Of a stretch of 64,000 nt of DNA, positions 7,642 to 16,849 are shown piece after piece; within the stretch, counting starts at the first letter, position 1, and every line of letters begins with the position of its first letter. The translations under genes were made by a program, and so were the position numbers. This DNA comes from Sphingomonas sp. LM7. GTDB lineage: Bacteria; Pseudomonadota; Alphaproteobacteria; Sphingomonadales; Sphingomonadaceae. The notes under the pieces were generated by a model, which was not told the DNA's origin, did no database searches, and saw nothing but the letters and a program-made list of their open reading frames with translations. The DNA lies in NCBI RefSeq assembly GCF_002002925.1, contig NZ_CP019511.1, positions 434,001 through 498,000 on the forward strand. Reading direction: 5' to 3'.

Positions 7642-10572
7642 ATGCCCGAACGCCTCCATCTCTACACCATCCCGCCGCATCGTGCGTTCGCCGATGCGCT
7701 GGCGATCGGGCTGATCCGGCGGTTCGGCAGCGATCCGCTGCGGCTCGCGCGGGGGCTGGTGCTGCTGCCCAACAACCGCGCCAAGCGCGCGATCCAGGAC
7801 GCGTTCGTCCGCGCCAGCGAACGCGGGCTGCTGCTGCCGCGGCTGGTCGCGGTGGGCGATCCCGAGCTTGACGAAGCGGTGTTCGACACTGCCGGCGACG
7901 AAGACCCGATCCCGCCTGCAGTCGAGCCGCTCCAGCGCCGCATGATCCTCGCGAGGCTGATCCAGGAATCGGGCGCGCCGGTCGATGCGGCCGAGGCGGT
8001 GCGGCTGGCGGGCGACCTGGCGACGACGCTCGACCAGTTGCTGATCGAGGAAGTCGCGCCGCGCGCGCTCAAGGAGATCGAGCTCAGCCAAGAATTGTCG
8101 GCGCATTGGGAGCGCTCGCTCGCGCTGTTCGAAGTGGTGCTGACGCGCTGGCCCAGGGAGCTCGAGCGGCTCGGCCGAATCGACCTTGCCGAACGGCGGC
8201 GGCGGCTGATCGACAAGGTCGCCAGGCGCTGGCGTAGCGCACCGCCCGCGGGCTTCGTCTGCGCGGCGGGCGTCGCCGCGGCGTCGCCGGTGTTCGCGCG
8301 GCTGCTGCGCACCGTTGCGGCGCTGCCGCAGGGGATGGTGGTGCTGCCCGGGCTCGCCACCGGGATCAGCGACGCCGAATGGGACGCGCTGGGCCCGCAC
8401 AAGCCCGATCCGGTCACCGGCCGGCGCCGGCGCAATCTGGAGAGCCATCCGCAATTCCATTTGAAGCTGCTGCTTGACCGGATGGGCGTGCATCGCAGCG
8501 AGTTCGATCCGTGGCGGGTGGTCAGTGAGCATGACGCGCCGCCGGCACGGAGCAGGGCGATCGCATCGGCAATGGCGCCGCCCGAATTGACCCATGGCTG
8601 GACTGCGCTGCCGGCGGCGGAGCGGCGGCTCGACGGGGTGCGCGTGCTCGAAGTCGCGACTCCCGCCGAGGAGGCGCAGGGCATCGCGCTGGCGCTGCGC
8701 GAAGTGCTGGAGACGCCGGGGCGGACCGCGGCATTGGTCACCCCCGATCGGGCGCTGGCGCGGCGCGTCGCGGCGCATTGCGCGCGCTGGGGGATCGCGG
8801 TCGACGATTCCGCCGGCCAGCCGCTGTCGATCCTGCCGCCGGGGACGCTGCTGCTCGCGCTTGCCGATGCCGCGGCGCAGGGCTTCGCGCCGCTGGCGTT
8901 GCTCACCCTGCTCAAGCATCCGCTGGTGATGGCCGAACGCCGCGGCGAATGGCTTGAGGGGGTGCGCCGGCTTGATAGGGCATTGCGCGGGCCACGACCT
9001 GCACCGGGATTGCAGGGGATCGACCGGCATCTTGCCGAGCAAGATGGGCGAGACGGGCTTTTGCGCCGCGCGGCGCAGCGCTGGTGGCCCGAGGCACGGG
9101 CGCTGCTGGCGCCGCTGGAGGACGTGTTCGCCGGTGGGCCGCAGCCCGTGCCGGCATTGCTCGCCGCCTTGCGCGAGACCGCGCAGGCGCTGGGCGGTGA
9201 TGCGCTCTGGGCCCGCAGCGAGGGACGCGAGGCGGCGAACCTGCTCGATGCCGCCGAACGCGAGGCCGCCAATGGCCCACCGCGCGCCGAGCCCGAGGCG
9301 CTGGCACCGATGCTGCGCACCTTGATGGAGGAAGTCGCGGTGCGGCCGCCGCAGGGCGGGCATCCGCGGCTGGCGATCCTGGGCCTGATCGAGGCGCGGC
9401 TGCAGACCGCCGACCTGATGATCCTCGGCGGATTGAACGAAGGCGTGTGGCCGGGGCTACCCGCGCCCGACCCGTGGCTCGCGCCGCGCATCCGCGCCGA
9501 ACTGGGGCTGCCGGGGCTGGAGCGGCGCATCGGACTCTCGGCGCACGATCTTGCCGGGGCGCTGGGCGCGCCGCAGGTGTTGCTCACTCGCGCCCGCCGC
9601 GATGCCAGCGCCCCGACGATCGCCTCGCGCTTCTGGCTGCGGCTCGAAGCGTTGTCGGGCGGGCTGGAGCGTGCCGGGGAGATCGTCGCGTGGCTGCGCG
9701 GGATCGACGATCCGGGCGCGCACCAGCCCGCCGATCGGCCGGCGCCCCAACCGGCAGTCGAACTGCGTCCCAAGGCGCTGTCGGTCACCGAAGTCGATCG
9801 GCTCAAGGCCGACCCCTATGCGTTTTACGCGCGGCGGATGCTGCGGCTGATGCCGCTCGATCCCGTCGATGCCGATCCGAGCGCGGCGTGGCGTGGCACG
9901 GCGGTACACGACGTTCTTCAGAAATGGTTTGAGCTTGACGAGTGTGCGCCGGAGCGTTTGCGTGCGCGCGCGGAGGCGATGCTGAGCGATGAGCGGACGC
10001 ATCCGATGATGCGCGCGCTCTGGGCACCGCGGCTGATGGAAGCCATCGACTGGATCGCCGGGCAGATCGCCGCCGATCCGTCCCGGAAAGTTATTGCGGT
10101 CGAGAAGCGCGGCGTGATCCCCTTCGCCGGGGTCGAGCTCAGCGGTACGTTTGATCGGATCGACCGTATGGGCGACGGCAGCCTTGCGATCGTCGACTAC
10201 AAGACCGGCAAGCCGCCAAGCCTCGCCGCGGTCCGCGAGGGCTTCAGCCTGCAATTGGGGCTGCTCGGTCTGATCGCCGAACGCGGTGGGTTCGATGGAA
10301 TCGAGGGGCGCGCCAAGCAGTTCGAATATTGGTCGCTGTCGAAGAACAGCCGCGGCGCGTTCGGCTATGTCGAGAGCCCGTGCGATCCCAGGCGGCGCGA
10401 TTATCTGCCTGCAGACGATTTCGTCGATCGCGCCGTCGCGCAGTTCGAGGGCGCGGCACGGATGTGGCTGACCGGGGACGAGCCATTCACCGCCAAGCTC
10501 CACCCCGATTACGCGCCCTATGCCGAGTATGACCAGCTGATGCGCCGCGACGAATGGTATGGCCGTGACTGA
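7642..10572 (+). CDS. addB: Double-strand break repair protein AddB
   Basis: 976 residues, the alphaproteobacterial AddB type. AddB pairs with AddA to resect double-strand DNA ends and load RecA at Chi-like sites. It has an N-terminal degenerate helicase-like half (LLPNNRAKRAIQDAF) and a central region with LILGGLNEGVWPG that is typical of AddB. A C-terminal PD-(D/E)XK nuclease is marked by GSLAIVDYKTGKPPSL around residue 850. No intact Walker A is apparent, as usual for alphaproteobacterial AddB. It overlaps addA by 14 bases. Confidence 0.93.
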   Translation: MPERLHLYTIPPHRAFADALAIGLIRRFGSDPLRLARGLVLLPNNRAKRAIQDAFVRASERGLLLPRLVAVGDPELDEAVFDTAGDEDPIPPAVEPLQRRMILARLIQESGAPVDAAEAVRLAGDLATTLDQLLIEEVAPRALKEIELSQELSAHWERSLALFEVVLTRWPRELERLGRIDLAERRRRLIDKVARRWRSAPPAGFVCAAGVAAASPVFARLLRTVAALPQGMVVLPGLATGISDAEWDALGPHKPDPVTGRRRRNLESHPQFHLKLLLDRMGVHRSEFDPWRVVSEHDAPPARSRAIASAMAPPELTHGWTALPAAERRLDGVRVLEVATPAEEAQGIALALREVLETPGRTAALVTPDRALARRVAAHCARWGIAVDDSAGQPLSILPPGTLLLALADAAAQGFAPLALLTLLKHPLVMAERRGEWLEGVRRLDRALRGPRPAPGLQGIDRHLAEQDGRDGLLRRAAQRWWPEARALLAPLEDVFAGGPQPVPALLAALRETAQALGGDALWARSEGREAANLLDAAEREAANGPPRAEPEALAPMLRTLMEEVAVRPPQGGHPRLAILGLIEARLQTADLMILGGLNEGVWPGLPAPDPWLAPRIRAELGLPGLERRIGLSAHDLAGALGAPQVLLTRARRDASAPTIASRFWLRLEALSGGLERAGEIVAWLRGIDDPGAHQPADRPAPQPAVELRPKALSVTEVDRLKADPYAFYARRMLRLMPLDPVDADPSAAWRGTAVHDVLQKWFELDECAPERLRARAEAMLSDERTHPMMRALWAPRLMEAIDWIAGQIAADPSRKVIAVEKRGVIPFAGVELSGTFDRIDRMGDGSLAIVDYKTGKPPSLAAVREGFSLQLGLLGLIAERGGFDGIEGRAKQFEYWSLSKNSRGAFGYVESPCDPRRRDYLPADDFVDRAVAQFEGAARMWLTGDEPFTAKLHPDYAPYAEYDQLMRRDEWYGRD

Positions 10573-13500
10573 GGTCCGCACGCTCCATCCCCTCAAGGGC
10601 AACCAGCGCCGCGCAAGCGATCCGTCGCGGCATATCTGGCTGTCGGCGTCGGCGGGCACTGGCAAGACGCAGGTGCTCGCCGCGCGCGTCTGGCGGCTGC
10701 TGCTCGCCGGCACCGATCCCGGCGCGATCCTGTGCCTCACCTTCACCAAGGCGGGCGCCGCTGAGATGTCAGAGCGGATCACCAGCCGGCTGGCGCGCTG
10801 GGTGCGGGCAAGCGACGCCGAGCTGGTCGCCGATCTCGAGGCTTTGGGCGAAAGCATCGCCCCCGAAGGCCGCGCGCGTGCCCGCACGCTGTTCGCCAAG
10901 GTGCTCGATGCGCCGGGCGGGGGGATCCGCATCCAGACGATTCACAGCTTCTGCCAGTCGCTGCTTTCGGCCTTTCCGGTCGAGGCGGGCCTGGTCCCCG
11001 GCTTCCGCCCGCTCGACCAGCGCGAAGAGGCGGTGCTGGCGCGCGAGGCGTTGGCCGAGATGCTGGTCGATGCGGGCCGAGAGGGGCGGACCGTGCTGAT
11101 CGACGCAGTCGGTGCGCTCAGCCTGCGGCTGGGCGAGGGCAAGGCCGAGGCGTTCCTGAAGATCTGCGCGTCGAACGGCGAGGCGATGGCGGCGCTGCCC
11201 AGCGGCATCCAGCCGTTCCTGCGCCGCGCGCTTGGCTTGCCTTCGGGCGATATCGCCGCCGAGATCGAGCAATGCTGCGGCGATGACGCGTTCGATTGCG
11301 CCGGACTGCGCCAGATCGCGACCATGAATGCCGCTTGGGGCACCAAGACGGGCCTCGCGCGCGCCGAAGAGATCGCGATGTGGCTGACCCTGCCGCCGGC
11401 CAGGCGCGCGCTGCGGCTCGCCGACCTTCATTCGGTCTGGGCCACTGCCAAGGGCGAGCCGCGCTCGTTCGGCAAGGGGCAGGCGCCGCAGGACGAAGCC
11501 TATGCCGATCTGGCAATGCGGCTGCACGGGCGGTGCGGCGAGTTGATCGGGTTGAAGGTGCAGGCCGATTTCGCAGACTTGCTCGCGCGCGGGCTGGAGG
11601 CGGGGCGAGCCTATGCCGACACCTATGCGCGGGCCAAGCGCCGGGTCGGTGCAGTCGATTTCAACGACCTGATCCGCAAGACCGTCGCGCTGCTCGCCGA
11701 GCCGGGCATGGGCGAATGGGTGCGCTACAAGCTCGACCAGGTCACCGAGCATGTCCTGATAGACGAGGCGCAGGACACCAATCCGCAGCAATGGGCGATC
11801 GTCAGCGCGATTGCCGACGAGTTCTTCGCGGGGCAGGGCGCACGCGGCGAGGCGGTCGGGACGCTGTTCACTGTCGGCGACTACAAGCAGGCGATCTTCG
11901 GCTTCCAGGGCACCGATCCGATCTATTTCCGCGCGGCGTTCGAGCGCTTCTGGCAGGCCTCGCGGGTCCAGCCCGACTTCGATGTAGAGGCGCGCGAGCT
12001 CGAATCGCTGTCGCTGACCCACAGCTTCCGCTCGACCCGGCCGGTGCTCGAATTCGTCGATGCGGCGATCGGCGGGCTGGCGGAGCCGGGGATGGGCGAT
12101 CTCAGCGACGCCGAGCCGCATGCCAGTGAAGTGCCGGGGCCGGGGACGGTGACGCTGTGGCCGGCGACTGCCGAAGGCGGCAGCGATGCCGATGAGGAGG
12201 AATGGGTCGGCGACACCACCCGGAAGCTGGCGGGGGACATTGCGCGGGCGATCAAGACATGGCTCGCCGACGGGCTGATGCTCGAAAGCAAGGGGCGGGC
12301 GCTGCGTCCCGAGGACGTCATGATCCTCGTCAAGCGGCGCGGCGAACTGGCGTCGCTAATCGTCGCGCGGCTCTATGCCGAGGGCGTGCCGGTGGCCGGG
12401 GTCGACCGGCTGCGGCTCAATGCGCCGCTGGCGGTGCAGGACCTGCTCGCCGCGGTGCGCTTCGTGCTCCAGCCCGAGGACGATCTGTCGCTGGCGTCGC
12501 TGCTGGTGTCGCCGCTGATCGGGTGGAGCCAGGACGAACTGATGGCCGCAGCGCTGCGGCCGAAGAGTGCGTCCTTGTGGTCGCATCTGCGCGATACTGC
12601 CAAGGATCGGATCGGACCGCTCGAAGCGTTGCTCAATCGGGCCGACTTCACCACGCCGTATCGCTTTCTGGAGGAAATCCTTTCGGGCGCGCTCGACGGG
12701 CGGCGAAAGCTGCTGCTGCGGTTGGGGGAAGAGGCGCGGGACCCGATCGAGGAACTGCTCAACGCCGCGCTCAACTTCGAAAATGTCGCGACGCCGTCGC
12801 TCCAGCGCTTCCTCGACTGGTTCGATCGCGGCGATGTCGAGATCGTCCGCGATGCGGCGCAGCCGGCGGGGTCGGTGCGGGTGATGACCGCGCATGGCGC
12901 CAAGGGGCTGCAGGCGCCTTTGGTGATCCTCGCCGACGCGACCGTGGACCCGACGCGAAGCCCGCGCGATTTCCTGCTTTGGGCGCCCGAGGACCACGAC
13001 GCCGCGCCGTTCCCGATCTTCCGGCCGCGCGCGGCGGAGCGGGGCGGGCCGCTGGACGTGGTGCTCGAAATGGCTGACCGGCGCGAGCTGCAGGAACATT
13101 GGCGGCTGTTCTACGTCGCGGCGACGCGGGCGGAGGAGCGGCTGGTGATCGCCGGGGCGCTCGGCCCGCAGGCCAAGGGCGTGCCGCCCGAGGCGAGCTG
13201 GTACGCCGCGTGTGCGCGGGCGCTCGACGCGCTCGGGGTGCCCGAAGGGGAGGCGCGCGAGTTTCGCGGGATCACGCCGGCGGCGCCGGTTGCTGTGTCG
13301 ACGGAGAAGGGAGAGAAGCCCGCCGAACACCCCGCTTTGCCCGGCTGGATCAAGCTGCCTGCGCCGGCCGAGGCACGCCCGCCACGGCCGCTGGCGCCGT
13401 CGTCGCTGGGTGAGGATCTTGCCGCCGATCCGCCGCCGACGCCAGCAATGCGGTTGGCAGCGGAGCGGGGGCGGTTGCTCCATGCTCTTTTCGAGCGCTT

Positions 13501-13987
13501 GCCCGCGCTGGCGCCCGACGTGCGTGCTCCAGCTGCGGAGCGCTGGCTGGCCGGGCCCGGGGGCGTGGAGGATATGGCGGCCCGCGCCGAAATCGCCGCG
13601 GCGGCGCTTGCGGTGATCGAGGATCTGCGCTTCGCCGACCTGTTCGCGCCCGATGCGCTCGCCGAGGCGCCGATCGCTGCGGTGGTCGAGGGGCTGGTGG
13701 TGTCGGGGACGGTCGATCGGCTGGTGGTGCGCGACGACGTGGTGCGCGTAGTCGATTTCAAGACCGCGCGGCGGGCGTCCGCGACGCTCGACGCCATGCC
13801 GCCTTACCATGTGCGTCAGATGGCGGCCTATGCCGCGGCGCTGGCGGTGATCTTCCCTGGGCGCCGGATCGAAGCGGCGTTGCTCTACACTGCGGGGCCT
13901 ACGCTCCACGTCCTGCCGCCCGAATTGCTCGCGGCGCGAAAGGCCGACTTGCTCGCCACGGAGCAAAGCTTGGCTTCGCGCGCTTGA
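10559..13987 (+). CDS. addA: Double-strand break repair helicase-nuclease AddA
   Basis: 1142-residue UvrD-type helicase with a C-terminal nuclease. Motifs seen in order: Walker A SASAGTGKTQVLAAR (about residues 30-44), LTFTKAGAAEM, DEAQDTNPQQW (Walker B, about 400), FTVGDYKQAIFGFQGTDP, VMTAHGAKGLQAP, YVAATRAEERL and the PD-(D/E)XK core VVDFKTARR near 1064. It starts inside the addB end, so the two subunits are made together. It is normal length for the family, with nothing missing. Confidence 0.95.
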   Translation: MAVTEVRTLHPLKGNQRRASDPSRHIWLSASAGTGKTQVLAARVWRLLLAGTDPGAILCLTFTKAGAAEMSERITSRLARWVRASDAELVADLEALGESIAPEGRARARTLFAKVLDAPGGGIRIQTIHSFCQSLLSAFPVEAGLVPGFRPLDQREEAVLAREALAEMLVDAGREGRTVLIDAVGALSLRLGEGKAEAFLKICASNGEAMAALPSGIQPFLRRALGLPSGDIAAEIEQCCGDDAFDCAGLRQIATMNAAWGTKTGLARAEEIAMWLTLPPARRALRLADLHSVWATAKGEPRSFGKGQAPQDEAYADLAMRLHGRCGELIGLKVQADFADLLARGLEAGRAYADTYARAKRRVGAVDFNDLIRKTVALLAEPGMGEWVRYKLDQVTEHVLIDEAQDTNPQQWAIVSAIADEFFAGQGARGEAVGTLFTVGDYKQAIFGFQGTDPIYFRAAFERFWQASRVQPDFDVEARELESLSLTHSFRSTRPVLEFVDAAIGGLAEPGMGDLSDAEPHASEVPGPGTVTLWPATAEGGSDADEEEWVGDTTRKLAGDIARAIKTWLADGLMLESKGRALRPEDVMILVKRRGELASLIVARLYAEGVPVAGVDRLRLNAPLAVQDLLAAVRFVLQPEDDLSLASLLVSPLIGWSQDELMAAALRPKSASLWSHLRDTAKDRIGPLEALLNRADFTTPYRFLEEILSGALDGRRKLLLRLGEEARDPIEELLNAALNFENVATPSLQRFLDWFDRGDVEIVRDAAQPAGSVRVMTAHGAKGLQAPLVILADATVDPTRSPRDFLLWAPEDHDAAPFPIFRPRAAERGGPLDVVLEMADRRELQEHWRLFYVAATRAEERLVIAGALGPQAKGVPPEASWYAACARALDALGVPEGEAREFRGITPAAPVAVSTEKGEKPAEHPALPGWIKLPAPAEARPPRPLAPSSLGEDLAADPPPTPAMRLAAERGRLLHALFERLPALAPDVRAPAAERWLAGPGGVEDMAARAEIAAAALAVIEDLRFADLFAPDALAEAPIAAVVEGLVVSGTVDRLVVRDDVVRVVDFKTARRASATLDAMPPYHVRQMAAYAAALAVIFPGRRIEAALLYTAGPTLHVLPPELLAARKADLLATEQSLASRA

Positions 13988-14042
13988 GCCGGGACCCCGG
14001 CGCACATAGATAACGATCAAGACTCATTCAGGAGACCGTTTC

Positions 14043-14363
14043 ATGGCCACTCAGGCTACCACCGACGCCAGCTTCGACGCCGATGTCCTCCAGGCCGACA
14101 AGCCTGTGCTCGTGGACTTCTGGGCCGAATGGTGCGGACCCTGCCGGATGATCGCACCGGCGCTCGAAGAACTCGCCGCCGAACTCGGCGACAAGGTCAA
14201 CATCGTCAAGCTCGATATCGACGAGAACCCCGACGCGCCGACCAAATACGGCGTGCGCGGCATCCCGACGATGATCCTGTTCAAGAACGGCCAGCCTGCC
14301 GCCACCCAGGTCGGCGCGCTGCCCAAGAGCGGCATCAAGCAGTGGATCGAGCGCGAGCTCTGA
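14043..14363 (+). CDS. trxA: Thioredoxin
   Basis: 106-residue cytoplasmic thioredoxin. The active site WCGPC is at residues 30-34, the cis-proline loop reads [12 protein letters not shown], and the length is standard. It reduces protein disulphides such as ribonucleotide reductase. AGGAGA at 14030-14035 precedes ATG 14043. It follows addA by 55 bases, an arrangement common in alphaproteobacteria, and may be cotranscribed with it or have its own promoter. Confidence 0.97.
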   Translation: MATQATTDASFDADVLQADKPVLVDFWAEWCGPCRMIAPALEELAAELGDKVNIVKLDIDENPDAPTKYGVRGIPTMILFKNGQPAATQVGALPKSGIKQWIEREL

Positions 14364-14507
14364 TCGCCTGAACCCGGTGGGCCGCCCGCTCCGGCGGCGC
14401 GGCCTGCACCGGATCTGCACGACATCACCATGATGCGCTGACGCCGGCTACCGGCCGATCGGCACATCGAAGCGCGATGACGCTTCCCGACTATCGGGGA
14501 GTTTCAC

Positions 14508-16133
14508 ATGCGCTTGCGACTATCTTCCAGTTTCCTCGCCAAGATCGCCGCGGCAGGCGGGCTCGTCCTGCTCGCCGACCGGTTGTTCTGGGCCGGGCAG
14601 GGCATCGGCTCCAATCTCGGCGTGTTCGCGCTTGCCTGGACCGCCGCGACTGTGGCGCTCACGCCGACCTTGTGGCGCGACCGGCGGAGCTGGATCGCGG
14701 CGGCGGGTGCGCTGCTCCTCGTCCTGCCGTTGCTCGACAGCCCCGGACCGCTGGCGGTACTGCTGTTCGGCACTTGTCTGGCGATGGCGGTGCTGCTGCC
14801 GCGTGCGGCGCAGTTCGGCCATGCCGGGCGCTGGGTGCTGCGGCTGGCGCTTCACGGCATCGTTAGCGCCATCGGACCTTGGCGCGACCTGATCCGGCTG
14901 CGCAAGCCGTTCGGCCGCGGGCTGCCACGCCAGCGCATCCTGCCGTTGCTGCCCTTGCCGCTGATCGGCGGCGCGGTGTTCCTCAGCCTGTTCGCCAGCG
15001 CCAACCCGGTGATCAGCGAGGCGCTCGTCGCGCTCGGCACGCCGCGTTTCGACGACGCCACGCTCGGCCGGTTCGTCTTCTGGGGCGCGATCCTCACGCT
15101 TGTCTGGGTAACGCTGCGCCCGCACCGGCTGCGCTTCGCCGCGTATCTGCCCGCGGCGAGCATGCCGTCGGCCATCCCCGGCGTGACGAGTGGCTCGGTG
15201 CTGCTTGCCTTGATTACCTTCAACGCGCTGTTCGCACTGCAGAACGGCCTGGATATCGCGTTCCTGTGGAGCGGCGCCCCGTTGCCCGTGGGCGTGACGC
15301 TGGCGGACTATGCCCATCGCGGCGCCTACCCCCTGATCGCCACGGCACTGCTTGCCGGGCTGTTCGTGCTGGTCGCGCTGCGGCCGGGATCGGCAACCGC
15401 TTCGGTCCCCGCTATCCGGCGGCTGGTGGTGCTGTGGGTCGCGCAGAACGTCTTCCTCGTCGCCTCCAGTATCCTGCGCACGATCGACTATATCGAAATC
15501 TATTCGCTCACCGGGCTACGCATCGCCGCGCTGACCTGGATGGCGCTGGTGGCGCTTGGGCTGGTGCTGATCCTGTGGCGGATGCTCGGCGGACGCAGCG
15601 CGGCGTGGTTGATCAACGCCAATGCGGGTGCGGCGCTGGCGGTGCTCGCGGTGTGCACCGTCGTCGATCTCGGCGCGGTCGCGGCGTCGTGGAATGTCCG
15701 TCATGCACGCGAAGTCGGCGGCAAGGGCGCCGCGCTCGACCTTTGCTATCTGCGCCAACTCGGACCCTCGGCACTTACATCGCTGGCCGCGCTCGAGATC
15801 GACAATGACCTCGATGGCGATTTCGCCGAGCGCGTCGCCTGGGTGCGCCACCGCGTGCTGCACGACACGATCGAAGGGCAGCGCGGCGGCGAATGGATCT
15901 GGCGCAATGACCGGCGGCTGAAGCAAGTCGAGACGATGCTGGCAGGACGCAGGCTGCGCGCCGGGCCGTCCGAAGGGCCCGTCGGGAGAAACTGCGACGG
16001 CAGCCTGATCCCGCCGCCCGCACCCGAGCCGGTGCCCGCGCCGCCCGCGGAAGCCTCGGCGGCGACGGGGCCGGTCCCGCCCGATACGCTCGTCCCCGCG
16101 CCCGCGGCATTGACGAACGAGGCCGCGCGATGA
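14508..16133 (+). CDS. DUF4173/DUF4153-type multi-pass membrane protein
   Basis: 541 residues with about ten hydrophobic helices in the first 370 residues, then a soluble part and a Pro/Ala-rich tail. The segment TIDYIEIYSLTGLRIAALTW matches the DUF4173 core as I know it. Molecular function is unknown. The stop overlaps the ATG of an OmpR-type regulator (ATGA), and that regulator overlaps its kinase, so this protein is probably a sensor accessory or a main output of the system. ATG 14508 follows CGGGGAG. Confidence 0.8.
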   Translation: MRLRLSSSFLAKIAAAGGLVLLADRLFWAGQGIGSNLGVFALAWTAATVALTPTLWRDRRSWIAAAGALLLVLPLLDSPGPLAVLLFGTCLAMAVLLPRAAQFGHAGRWVLRLALHGIVSAIGPWRDLIRLRKPFGRGLPRQRILPLLPLPLIGGAVFLSLFASANPVISEALVALGTPRFDDATLGRFVFWGAILTLVWVTLRPHRLRFAAYLPAASMPSAIPGVTSGSVLLALITFNALFALQNGLDIAFLWSGAPLPVGVTLADYAHRGAYPLIATALLAGLFVLVALRPGSATASVPAIRRLVVLWVAQNVFLVASSILRTIDYIEIYSLTGLRIAALTWMALVALGLVLILWRMLGGRSAAWLINANAGAALAVLAVCTVVDLGAVAASWNVRHAREVGGKGAALDLCYLRQLGPSALTSLAALEIDNDLDGDFAERVAWVRHRVLHDTIEGQRGGEWIWRNDRRLKQVETMLAGRRLRAGPSEGPVGRNCDGSLIPPPAPEPVPAPPAEASAATGPVPPDTLVPAPAALTNEAAR

Positions 16134-16849
16134 TCATGTGCCCCATGCCGCGCACCATCCTGATCGCCGACGACGATCCGCACATCCGTCAGCTGCTCGC
16201 CTTCGCCTTCGCCAAGGCCGGGCTCGACACGCTCGAAGCCGATGACGGCGAGGCGGTGCTCGCGCTGGTGGAGGCGCGGCACGTCGATCTGGTGGTGCTC
16301 GACATCAACATGCCGCGGATGGACGGTCTCGAGACGTGCCGGCGGTTGCGCACCGCCGGCGACCTGCCGATCCTGTTCCTCTCCTCGCGCGACGACGAGA
16401 TCGATCGCGTACTCGGGATCGAGCTTGGCGCCGACGATTACGTCGTCAAGCCGTTCTCCCCGCGCGAAGTGGTGGCGCGCTCGATGGCGATCCTGCGCCG
16501 CACCGGCGCCAGGCCGGCGGCCACCGATGACGGGCGGCGGATCGATCATGGCCGGCTGGCGCTCGACGTCGAGGGCTGGCGGGCGACCTGGGCGGGCACC
16601 GAGATCGCGCTCACGGTGACCGAATTCTCGATCCTCCGCACGCTGGCGGTGATGCCGGGCAAGGTATTCAGCCGCGACGCGATCATCGACCGGCTCCACG
16701 GCCCCGGCTTCGCGGTGACCGATCGCACGATCGACAGCCATATCCGCAATCTGCGCGGCAAGTTCGCCGGGGTCGGCGGCACCGACGTGATCGAGACTCG
16801 CGCCGGCGTCGGCTATCGGATCGGGAGCTGCACGGGCGCGCCGGCGTGA
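16130..16849 (+). CDS. OmpR/PhoB-family response regulator
   Basis: 239 residues. The receiver domain (residues about 5-120) has acidic pair DDD, phospho-acceptor Asp in VVLDINMPRMDG, and the Lys in DYVVKPFSPRE. A C-terminal winged helix follows (TEFSILRTLAVMPGKVFSRD; TIDSHIRNLRGKF; GVGYRI). It is coupled by 4-base overlaps to the DUF4173 gene before it and the kinase after it, so kinase and regulator form a cognate pair. The target genes cannot be read from the sequence. Confidence 0.93.
   Translation: MIMCPMPRTILIADDDPHIRQLLAFAFAKAGLDTLEADDGEAVLALVEARHVDLVVLDINMPRMDGLETCRRLRTAGDLPILFLSSRDDEIDRVLGIELGADDYVVKPFSPREVVARSMAILRRTGARPAATDDGRRIDHGRLALDVEGWRATWAGTEIALTVTEFSILRTLAVMPGKVFSRDAIIDRLHGPGFAVTDRTIDSHIRNLRGKFAGVGGTDVIETRAGVGYRIGSCTGAPA

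Noticed and set aside
7480..9363. 627-residue minus-strand frame opposite addB
   Set aside because: Antisense shadow typical of GC-rich DNA; addB has full motif support.
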